NCBI GenBank assembly: GCA_029449245.1
Contig: JANATF010000005.1
Coordinates: 2,356,001-2,420,000 of the forward strand
Source of the DNA: Mortierella alpina
Taxonomy: Eukaryota; Mortierellomycota; Mortierellomycetes; Mortierellales; Mortierellaceae
Direction: 5' to 3'
DNA length: 64,000 nt
Translations under genes and position numbers: made by a program
Notes under the pieces: generated by a model
What the model was told of the DNA's origin: nothing
Seen by the model: only the letters and a program-made list of their open reading frames with translations
The model's database searches: none
Shown here: positions 1 to 9,675 of the stretch, piece by piece
Layout of the letters: every line of letters starts with the position of its first letter
How positions within the stretch are numbered: the first letter of the stretch is position 1

Positions 1-785
1 AGGAAGCCTTCGTCCGTGGTGGAAAGCGATTCGACGCCCTCAAGGCTCCGTTCATGGACTTTCGGCTTTTTTCCAATTGGATCTTCAACAACACCGTCGT
101 CCTCGGCGGACTTGCGGGAGGCGTTGCTCGTACGAACTTGACCTTCTCGTTCATTTTCTTTTTCCAAGGGCCTTATGGCAAGGATCCTCTGATGGCCGGT
201 ATCCTCTTGATCCCCTTTGGACTCGGTATCATGCTGGCTGGTATGCCCTCTGGCAAATTGGCCGACACCCTCGGATTCCGCTATCTCTGCTTTGGTGGAC
301 TAGCACTGGCTTCAGTCGCGACTTTAATCATGCCTCTGGTCATCAAGCCCGACACCAACACCTGGGTCATTTCGGCTCTCTTGCTAGTCAATGGCCTCGG
401 ATGGGGTCTTTATTCTTCTCCTTCAGCCTCCATCTCTATGCTCTGCATCCTGCCACAGCAGCGTGCATCATCCTCGTCTCTTCGTATCATGTTCACCATG
501 CTGTCGCAAATGATCGCCATTGTCATTTGCTTCAAGGTTATTATCTCAGGCATGCCCCCAGAGGCAGTCCAGGAGCTGTTTATCTTCGGAGGTGGTATTG
601 ACGCAAAGTACCTGGATTCATTCATGACAGGTTGGAAGGTTGTCTGCTGGATCACGTTCGCTATCACCCTCATATGCTGCGCCTGCGCATGGGCACTCCC
701 TGTGACGCCCGTCATGGCAACCGCTGCGCCCGAGGATGTGGCCGAGTCCGAGTCGAGTGCGGCTGGAGAGCGCGAGGATAGGTAG
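1..785 (+). CDS. MFS drug:H+ antiporter (DHA2-like), C-terminal part
   Basis: Partial gene, open at the window edge (reading frame from base 3). The visible 260 or so residues contain the last membrane segments of a major facilitator protein: a segment near NLTFSFIFFFQ, then GILLIPFGLGIMLAG, a loop GKLADTLGFRY (the conserved G-x-L-A-D-x-x-G motif between helices), and three or four further hydrophobic helices. It ends in a short acidic hydrophilic tail. The pattern fits 14-TM drug or siderophore proton antiporters of the plasma or vacuolar membrane. The substrate cannot be read from this part. No intron is visible in this stretch. The N-terminal half and the start are outside the window. Confidence 0.85.
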   Translation, partial: EAFVRGGKRFDALKAPFMDFRLFSNWIFNNTVVLGGLAGGVARTNLTFSFIFFFQGPYGKDPLMAGILLIPFGLGIMLAGMPSGKLADTLGFRYLCFGGLALASVATLIMPLVIKPDTNTWVISALLLVNGLGWGLYSSPSASISMLCILPQQRASSSSLRIMFTMLSQMIAIVICFKVIISGMPPEAVQELFIFGGGIDAKYLDSFMTGWKVVCWITFAITLICCACAWALPVTPVMATAAPEDVAESESSAAGEREDR

Positions 786-1103
786 TAGCTGGACTGCCTT
801 GCTCAAGCGCGACGCGTCCGAGGGACGCCTTTAATAATACCAGTACCAGCATAGACAATCAGAGTTCACAATCTTGGTGGCTGCGTGGCATGGGCGCCCA
901 AGGCACATAAAAAAAGCTGTTCCTCATGTCATACACATCCACATCTCTCTTTTCCCTCGTCTTCGCTGGCTGCCACACTCAATTCATTGCTCTCTTTGGA
1001 CTTCCATCCACGACAACCGCCGCTCTCAATCACTGCAACCTTCCTTCTTTTTTTCGCATTCCTCTGCTTCTCTTTGCTTGGATTGTTCAACCGAATCACC
1101 AAC

Positions 1104-2552
1104 ATGAGTTCGCGAACGCCCTGTCGCTTCTTCCAGGCAGGCAACTGCAGGAAAGGCTCCAGGTGCCGCTTCTTCCATGACGGCTTCTCCTCTATCCCTG
1201 CCAACATCATGGCCGATGCCATAGGAGAAGAGACCTCTATATCACCCGGACACCGCGGAGATACTCAAGCCTCCGCGTCAACGTCAACATCGACATCATC
1301 ACCATCGACCGCACGACCTGCCTATGCTGCTGTAAGGCCCTGTCAGTGGTATATGGCTGGATACTGCCTTCGAGGAGACTCTTGTTGGTTCTCACACGAC
1401 CGCGCCTGGATTGACCCCTCCTACGGCAGGAACGATACTGTCGCAGTGGATGACAGCGAGGATGAGGATGAGGGCGCGGCGGTTTCGTCAAGGGCCAGAG
1501 AGGACAGCGACCATGAGACAGAGGGTCAAAAGTGCGCCATTTGCTTTGAGGAGCCATCAACGTTCGGTCTTCTAGGTAAAGACTATCCCCTCCCTTCGCC
1601 TTTCTGCTGCCAAAAGAGCCGTGTCTCTTTGTTACCTTGCTAAGAGAGAGCGAGCACCACATTGCTTGTCTCACGCTCTTTGACCATGGTGTGGTTAACG
1701 CTGCTCTATCTACTACTAGTCTCCTGTAATCACGCCTTTTGTTTGACATGCATCAGGACCTGGAGAGCCAAGGATATCGCACCCGACATGCACCCACAGG
1801 ACAGGAATGGTTCTGTCACGAAGGCTTGTCCCAACTGCAGAACTCCCTCACTCTACATCGTACCATCATCTTACTTTCCAGCCTCGCCCGAGCAAAAAGA
1901 AATCATTATCCGGAATTATAAGGAGGCCACTGCACGAAGACCTTGTAAGCACTTCAAGGAGTCGGGCGATCTTCATTGGTGTCCCTTTGGTGACTCGTGC
2001 TTCTTTGCTCATCAGGACGAGAATGGAGAACCGTGTAAAGTCAACCCGGAATCAGACCCAAGACGACGACGGCGACAGCAGCGACACCACCACAATCACA
2101 ACTACTACCATCCTCATCACACGCATTTCGGTGGTGGTGGTGGTCGAAATCGTAATTTTACAGGACAACAGCATCCATCTCGGTCGTCCAGATACGCGCC
2201 TGAAGAGACTTTTGAATTACGAACATTCTTTGCTGGCTTAACGGGCGTGGATGATTTGTCCGAGATGGATATTGAGGCATTGCGGGTGGTCTTTGCGGAA
2301 CTCACACGGCCGTCGTTGGAATCCAACTATTCGTCGCTGGGTCATGATCTTGTAGATCTCGACGAGGACGATTTTGATGATGACGATGACGATGGCTGGG
2401 AGGATGAGGAGGAGGACGACGACGACGAAGATGATGATGATGATGAGGACGACGACGACTACGACGAGGGTGAGGATGAAATGGATATCGGGTTTGACGA
2501 CGATTATCGTCTCCTACTTCATTATCTTCACCACCACCCCGAGGACCTCTAA
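1104..2552 (+). CDS. Makorin-type RING E3 ubiquitin ligase with CCCH zinc fingers
   Basis: Two exons, 1104-1575 and 1720-2552, joined by a 144-bp GT-AG intron that falls inside the RING; 434 aa. Order: CCCH finger at residues 7-25 (CRFFQAGNCRKGSRCRFFH), second CCCH at about 80-98, RING starting CAICFEE at about 144 and continuing after the splice as SCNHAFCLTC ... CPNCR, then a third CCCH at about 234-256. C3H-C3H-RING-C3H is the makorin layout, so an RNA-binding ubiquitin ligase is expected. The C-terminus is unusual: a His/Arg-rich stretch with a short poly-Gly, then an almost pure Asp/Glu tract at about 367-414. The start was chosen at the Met directly before the first finger; an in-frame upstream Met at 885 gives an implausible hydrophobic leader. 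Confidence 0.88.
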
Positions 2553-2806
2553 GCGCATTGTATTGTACCTCATACTATCGCGATATCTTCTGATTCTGCA
2601 TATGGACAAGTTCTACGGTACTGAATAAAATACGTGGGTTTTGCATACTACAGTAGGACATGAGTCCTCGTCGCGATGACTATGCGTTGAGATTACAGTT
2701 TTTTACGAAGTCGTCTACATGAATATGCGCATTCTACACTACCTCTATGATTTATATTCGATCCATTCCAACTCGCCTTTCCCTCTTGTAGGCAACGCTT
2801 GAAGTT

Positions 2807-3391
2807 TTAGTTTATGCGCTTGACGTGACCTTTCCACTCTTGCTCACGCAAGACGTATTTTTGCAGCTTGCCCGTACTGGTTTTGGGCAGCTCCTTCACA
2901 ATCACAATGGACGAGGGACACTTGAATTTAGCCATTCGCTCCTTGCAGAACGCGATCAGTGCTGGACCATCCACAATCTTGTCCTGAGCAAGTCCAGGCT
3001 TCAGAATCACAAAGCCTTTTGGTGTCTCGCCCCATTGAGCACTAGGAGCAGCGACTACGGCCACTTCAAGGACCGCGGGGTGCTGTGAGATACAAGACTC
3101 GACCTCTAATGTCGAAATGTTCTCGCCGCCACTGATGATGATATCCTTGGAGCGGTCCTGGATCGCGATGTATCCATCCGGATGACGGACTGTAAACCAC
3201 AAGAGACAAATAGCAAAGATTCCTCAGGTCTTAGCTACGCGAAGATCGCGTTCCTCTCATTCACCAATCATGGTTCCAAAAACAAAAAAAGCTCTGCTCA
3301 CCTGCAAGGTCACCGCTATGAAACCATCCTCCATGGAAAGCCTTCGCAGTCGCCTCAGCATCGTTATAATATCCCTAAAAATGCCAAGGCC

Positions 3392-3422
<31 letters not shown>

Positions 3423-5022
3423 TCGTAAGCAGGCATGACATTTGTACATGGTCATATTTTCAGCCTTCTGCTACTCATGAAACTCTCTGCCTTACCTTCA
3501 TGACCAGATTTCCTCGAAACACAATCTCTCCAACATCCTGTCCGTTCCAAGCGACATCCTTCATCTCGGAATCGACTACTCGGACATCGTCCGAGACCAA
3601 ATATACTTGGCCTTGTCGAGCAAACTGTTGCGCTAGGGCCTCGGAGGATAGGGCATCCCAGTCCTGTTGGCGATAGCTTTTGGTGATCGGTCCATAGGTC
3701 TCTGTGAGTCCATAAACGTGGCAAATATCCATATTGAGCTCCTTCATACGTGCAATCAAGGTCGCTGTCGGTGCTGATCCAGCGACAGTGCAGGTGATAG
3801 GCTTGGGCAGCTTGACTGCATCGGGGTGGTGCACCACCTGGATCATGATGGTGGGGGCGCCGTTCATGTGGGTAACCTTCTCTGCCAAGAGAATCTTCCA
3901 AATCAGGTCGTAATCCACCTTGCGTATCATGACATGTGTAGCTATAGGCGAAGCATGAATGCAATCTCAGCATATGGGTAACTGTGGGGGAAGGATGTGA
4001 CAAGGAAAAAAAAACACTGCGACGCTTTACCTGCAATGGCTGTCACGGCATACGGGAACATCCAGCTGTTTGCATGAAAGAGCGGAACAATAAACAGGTG
4101 CACAGAATCCAAACTCAGTTGTGCCTCGATGGCATTGCCCAATGCTGCCAGATACAGTCCGCGGTAGGTGTACAGGACGCCTTTGGGTTTCCCAGTGGTC
4201 CCACTAATGCATGTCGTCCGAAAGGGGTAGTGCAAGTGTGTTAGCGCGCCAGTTGCTGAGTGCGAAAATCAGGAGAACATCTGCGTCGAACGGACCTTGT
4301 ATAGCACAGCGAAACGCCGTCGTCTTCACAGTCGGTTTGATCAAGGCCGCTCCAGCCCAATGAGTCGGCCTTTGAAAATCCTGTTCCTATGAACCGCTCA
4401 TATGGGTCCGAGGTGAGGCCTGTGTCGTCGATAATGACCTTTGGCAACGCCGAATCCTTGACCAGGCCCTCGAATTCACGATCGCACAGGATCACTTTGG
4501 CACCAGAGTGCGTGAGGATATAGTCAACCTCCTGAGGAGCAAGACGGGTGTTGATGGCACAAATGATGGCTCTTGCTGCGGGAATGGCAAAGTGTGCCTC
4601 GAGCATTGCAGGGATATTGGGGGCAATGATGGCCACGCGGTCGCCTGGGCGAATGTTGAGCTGATCCTTGAGCGCATACGCAAATGCGACAGAACGTCGG
4701 TTCAGCTCCCTGTAGGAATATCGTCGCTCGCCATGGATGACTGCGATCTTTGACGGGTATATGGTAGCACTTCGCGCCAAAAAGTGGACAGGGTTTAACT
4801 CGGATCGATTGGCGGCCGACGTGGAGGGTTTCACACGGTCTAAAGTAAGATGGAGGCGTGACATGAGTTAAAAAAGCGTCCTGGATGCAAGGAATTGCGG
4901 ACACGAAAGGAGACAGCGGCGACATTACGGAGGCCATTCGCAAGGTCTGTTGAGGGAGCCCCAATGGTGTTGACAATGTGCTGCAAGCGCTCTTTTGCGA
5001 CGGCGGTGGAATTAGGCGACAT
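2807..5022 (-). CDS. Acyl-CoA synthetase (AMP-binding, acyl-activating enzyme family)
   Basis: Six exons on the minus strand: 5022-4929, 4839-4296, 4203-4031, 3941-3496, 3374-3302, 3189-2807; 570 aa, the usual size. All junctions are GT-AG and phase-consistent. The AMP-binding P-loop TSGTTGKPKG (about 212-221) is formed across the exon 2/3 splice. Further motifs are YGLTETYGP, GYYNDAEATAKAF..GWFHSGDLAV, the adenylate hinge DRSKDIIISGGENIS, and the catalytic lysine motif KTSTGKLQK near the C-terminus. It should convert a fatty or short-chain acid, CoA and ATP to acyl-CoA, AMP and PPi. It resembles the medium-chain/plant AAE branch. The C-terminus (VKRIN) is not a clear peroxisomal PTS1, so location is open. 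A TATA box lies about 235 bp upstream and the neighbour upstream is a lipase. Confidence 0.88.
3392..3420. repeat. A29 homopolymer in acyl-CoA synthetase intron 4
   Basis: 29 uninterrupted A on the plus strand, i.e. T29 on the transcribed strand, immediately before the acceptor TTTTTAG of the exon at 3374-3302. Confidence 0.95.
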
Positions 5023-5249
5023 CTGCTGGGATGAAAGGAGGGTGGCTGGTGGACGAGGAAGGAGAGGCAGGAGAGGAGGGAGAGGAAAGAGTGTCGAAAG
5101 AGTAGGGAGAGCGAGGAGAGTGTCGAAAGAGTGCCGAAAGAGTGGGGAGGTGGTGGGAGCAATACCGAGGGTGAGAGCGAGAGAGTGGGGAGAGTGTGGA
5201 GCAGAGGGTGAGAGTGAAACAGCGCAACCGTGCTGAATGGCAGGCACGC

Positions 5250-5257
5250 CTTTTATA
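5250..5257 (-). promoter_or_regulatory. TATA box of the acyl-CoA synthetase gene
   Basis: TATAAAAG on the minus strand, about 235 bp upstream of the ATG at 5022 and just past the 3' end of the lipase gene. It is the only good TATA match in the 445-bp spacer. Confidence 0.5.
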
Positions 5258-5467
5258 CCCGCTGCTGGATGGCCGGCGACCTCAATGTATGGCTCGTTCC
5301 GCCCGTCACTCACGACCCCCACCGATGTGGGAAGAATCATATCTCCCATACTTTCACAAACAAGCATATTCGCAACATATTCGCAAAAGACACGACAGAA
5401 AGCCTGGGAAGAAAAAAGCGTTCTTTTCCTGTTTCTCAAACTGACTCGCTTTGTTTGCACATTGAGC

Positions 5468-8455
5468 TTATCGATCGAGCGTGGAGAGCGACGCCAGTCC
5501 TCGGAGCTGCGTCGTGCTGGACGAGGTGTGTGGGCGTGAGGGGATGTTGGGGCCAGCTGAGGGCTCGCTCGGCACTTTGGACGGCGTGGCAAGGCTTTGC
5601 GGGTAGGCGCGGTAGGCTTCGAGACGACGCAGACGCAGGCGGTACAAAATATCATCCAAGCAATGCTCGATGCTGCAATGGTTCTTGATGATGGAGATTT
5701 CTACGAAAATCGGCATGACGCGTTAGTAGTCTGATTCGTCTGTTGCTTCAACAACAAACACTGTGATATATCCTTTTTCAAGGCAGCTTACTGGACCAGG
5801 TTGCGCGCTCGCCTTTCAGAGTAGCATTCACTAAAAAGTCAATGGTCGGATTGGAGACAATTTTCATGAAGTCATCCACATCAAGGTCCGGTACAATGGT
5901 GATGTCGCCGTAATATCGTTGCGACAACATGGCCTGCGTCTTTTGAATGAAGCCTGGCATGACCCCAAGGAGAGAAACCTAATCGACATCGTGATGTGAG
6001 ATTAAAAGTTAGGCTGACTGCTTGACAGGGACAATAACTACATCAAGAGAATCTGTGACCCACCTGGTTCAAGCGGTGCTGCAACTCTGATCTTGCCTGA
6101 TAGAGCAGCCAACCAATGACTCGGTTCGTGGGCGATCGCGCCAACGAGTTGTGAAGGAACGGTACAATGTACGGGTTCATTTGGGACACGATAAAGTGGT
6201 TTACGTTGAAGAGCTCTGAGAGTTTGTTCATTGGGAGATCGTTCTCAACCGATCCGTCGATCCAGTGGTATCGTGATGGATTCCACTGAACCTCCTCTCC
6301 GTTCTTGTCCTTTGCCATAAGGGGAGCGGAATTGTAGATGAACGGCGCTGCACATGATGTTGCCACCGCGGACCAGATGAGAACATTAGGCGCGGTCAGA
6401 TAGTTGAGTAGTCGAGGCATCTCAAATGATGCAGATGTGCTGACAGTGACATTGAGAATGCGTCTTGTTCGATTGTATGCTTCCTGAAAAGTGACATCGC
6501 CAATGTTGTCCTTTAATGCCGCCTTCAAAACCTGAGCATCAAATAACGCACCTAGGTAAAAGTGACAAATTGATTTCAGTCCCTGTACCACCACACATTC
6601 AATCTAACTACTATGTGCCCCGCGTTGCTTACCGTTCTTGAGGAAATGAATGAGACGAGCAAGAACATCGCCTTGTTCTTCAACAGTGTGGAAGACAGTC
6701 TATGAGAATCACATAAGATCTCGTTAGCCACCAGCATTTGTGCGTGATCCGCTTAGACCTAGATCTTGCCATTGTTCCACCTACAAAATTGAACTTTTCG
6801 AAATGCTGCATGGTAGGGATGTCTTCATCGATGCGCGTGCAGAGGATGGCTGCGATGATTGACCCGCATGAGGATCCGGAAATGATTCTGGGTAAAAGCT
6901 GGTTCTCATGGAGAGTTTTGACGACCCCAATATGGATGAGTCCTAAAATATAAAGACAAGCAGGTTAGGACATGGTACCCAACTCATCGTAAAGGCGATA
7001 GATATACTTCGTTTCAAGTACCCATAGTTGCTCCTCCGCTAAGCAACAGTGCGGTTCTCCCGAATGCTTGCCGAGTATGGGTGAAGAATTCGAGCTTTGC
7101 CGCCATTGAAAAGTCGTCGCTCTCAGTGTCGCAGATTACGTTCAGTTGACGAATGACCTCGGCATTGTAATCCTCGATGAGCCGCTTGGTGCCAATGATC
7201 GTTTCTGCGTAAAGCTGGGGACAGAGTAGCCAACAGTAAGTGACAAAGTCCACGCGTTAAAAAACTTCTGCTCCAGGCCATTTCAGATGGACGTATGAGT
7301 TACCTGTGGTCGTCCCACATTGCCCAGGTTCCGGGAGAGCGAAGTGCGAAGGAGAAAGATCATCAGTCCAAGGTCCCCGGATTCTCGGGCGGAAGCTAGC
7401 TGGGTAAGCCTCTCCTCCAACATCTCGTAATCGTAATGCGGCGAACGCGGGTCATTCTTCCACTTGTCTTTGCCTTGCAGCCGATCCAGAACTATAGCTG
7501 CTTCGGCCCATTGCTCATAGTTGGTGGCAGCGCTGAGTAGGTGGGTGTAATACGCCTTGGGATCGCGTGAGCGGAGAAGCGACTCATAGATTTTCTAAAG
7601 GTGAGAGCTTTGAGTGTGAGTTCTCTGTCAGGAATACAGGCGCAAAGACGAGCGTCTCGCACGTGGAGAAGAGCTATTTAAAGGAAACTAACAAACAAAC
7701 TCGCATGCATATGCCAGCGAAAGACGTGGTGTATGTAAGTGCGTCCATCTTTACTTTGGGATCCATACCTTTGACCAGTGCTTCCCAACAGCATAGGCAA
7801 CGGAGGTCACAGCGGAGGTGGCAGTGGCGATAAGGCCCTTTTCCTGATGTAGCTCAGACGCCTGGTAGACATGCTCGTCATCCCCCTCCTCCTCCTCAGG
7901 TCGCCCATCGTTAGAGTCGTACAACGAAGACTGCTGAGAGAAGCGAGGTTTAGTCTTGATTGACGTTCCTGTGTCGACGCTCGAAAGCTTCCTTGGTGGC
8001 GTGGGTCTTTTGTCACCAGACCGGTCGTTGTTATGAACGAGCTCTAGCCGATCATAAAGTTGGATTGAGAGATCGCCAGCTCTTGTATCTCTTGATATGC
8101 GTGAGTTACTGAGGCGTCCTTGAGCCGGTGAAGGATCGTCATCGCTGCCAGGAGCCATAAGGAGTTCCTTGCGGCGCGTGCTCCTGATGCGGTCGTTGTC
8201 TCCGTAGACCCCTTCATCGTCGTCTTCACCCTCCTCGCCGTCCTCGGATATGTCATCCTCCGTTCTTTCGTCGCCTTCATCATCTTCGTAGTCCTCGCCG
8301 TCGTCTTCGCCGCCAGCCTTGAAATCGTACAAGCTCGGCGGCCCTGTGCTGCAATGATCCGAGTACGGAAATGGGAGGTTGGTCTCGGAGATGCAGAGGT
8401 CAAAGTCCTCGTCCATAGTGGGTGCCAACAATGGCGACGACCGGCTCATGTGCAC
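5468..8455 (-). CDS. Patatin-like triacylglycerol lipase (SDP1/Tgl3-4-5 type)
   Basis: Eight exons: 8455-7769, 7594-7304, 7214-7022, 6942-6785, 6699-6633, 6551-6064, 5978-5792, 5700-5468; 767 aa, all GT-AG and in phase. After a long acidic disordered N-terminus (about 1-210) comes the lipid-droplet lipase region: LLRSRDPKAYYTHLLSAATNYEQW, then the oxyanion loop LLSGGATMGLIHIG, the nucleophile elbow SGSSCGS (GxSxG, about 413-419) and the second catalytic residue in WIDGSVENDLPM (about 563). The order and flanking sequences match fungal Tgl4/Tgl5 and plant SDP1, which hydrolyse stored triacylglycerol on lipid droplets. The ER..TWSKI..CSIEHCLDDILYR end is also typical. The start is the first Met; MSRSS two codons on is equally possible. 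It is likely to supply fatty acids to the adjacent acyl-CoA synthetase (inference). Confidence 0.88.
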
Positions 8456-9675
8456 AGCGTTGTAGTCAACGGAGGCTGATTAGTGAATGAATGAATGAAT
8501 GAAACGGGCAAAGGCAGAATGAGAATGGGGCAGCGCGTGTCTTCAGTGATGCCAGCTGGACGACAGTGACGGCGAGAATGGGTGTCGATGAGGAACGTGT
8601 AGAGAGAAGTGGAATGAGCGAGTTGGGGATGCGAGTGGGTTGGGAGTTAGTTGTAAAGAAGAGAGCGGGGAAGAGACGAGAGACGAGAGGATCAAAAAGA
8701 GGGAAGGAAATATCGCAACGCGTGCCAGCGATCAGCACACGCATCAGATAAAGCCAGAAAAAATGCATGTGAAAGAGGAGGCGAGCAAATCATGCTGCAG
8801 GGCAACACGGACGGAGAACTGCCCCCTCATCGTATGCAACAGTCCTGCAGTCCTGCGCGGTTGACATTGGCAGAAGGAGGCAGGAAGAGACGGAACAAGG
8901 AGAGGCGAGAGTATGGGGGAGTGAGAGTAAGAGAGAGAAAGAGATGATGATGATGATGACGATGCTGCTATCTCAGTTTCGAGGAAACGCGGATACTAGG
9001 CAAGGTCACTACGGCAACTACGGCATACGAATTCGCTGCCAGACTTGAGCAGTGCAGAAATACACGGAGGGCCGTTGTGCGACCGCCACGTATGCTTGGC
9101 CATGCCACGCGAGACGTGCTCCTGCCCGGGCCAGTGGCAGGTGCAGTACTGCACTGCCCCGTATCCTGCAGTGTCTACTACCGATGGCGGCTGCTTCCTG
9201 TGTCAGTTGTCTGGGTCTGTTGGCTGTGTCTGTGGATCCAGCGCGTGGAGCAGCGGGCTGTGTGCTCCTTCAACCCCGACAATGTCCAGGGCCGCCGAAA
9301 AGCTTGGCAGCGACAAAAGGAGAAAAAAACGCTTGGCTGAAGTCGCAGCGGCACAGTCACGCCAGAGTGGCCCTAATTATACGCTTTTCTTGGCAGCCCC
9401 AACTCTCCCATTTCCTCTCCTCTTTCTCTTCTTCCGCCATCAGCCTTGCACAGCACCCACCCACCTTGACGACGATACTCCTCCCCGCACACACACACAC
9501 ACACTCACCCCATACAGCTCGTCCACACGGTCCACCCCCTCTAGCGGCACCACACGCGTCTGCAGCGACTTGGCTTCATTCGGCCGACTTCGCCCATCTC
9601 CACCGACGCTCCATTGCTCTCATTTCACATTCCCACCCTACTCTTTCTTCCTCCCTCTTCTAATACTGTAAAGAC
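8456..9675. other. Divergent intergenic region, lipase / PacC
   Basis: 1.2 kb between two divergent starts. It holds the long 5' leader of PacC, a CA-rich run near 9490-9505, CT-rich tracts typical of fungal leaders, and the PacC core sites described separately. The long overlapping plus-strand frames here (9045-9670) have no domain and low complexity, and I regard them as non-coding. Confidence 0.6.
9095..9574 (-). promoter_or_regulatory. Cluster of five PacC/Rim101 core sites (GCCAAG) upstream of pacC
   Basis: CTTGGC on the plus strand (GCCAAG on the minus) occurs at 9095-9100, 9303-9308, 9332-9337, 9389-9394 and 9569-9574, all in the same orientation. PacC of Aspergillus binds 5'-GCCARG. 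The cluster lies directly upstream of the PacC homologue, so autoregulation is inferred. Confidence 0.45.

Noticed and set aside
9045-9671. Two overlapping 200-codon plus frames before pacC
   Set aside because: Low-complexity CT/CA-rich leader with no recognisable domain and no splice into the zinc-finger exon.
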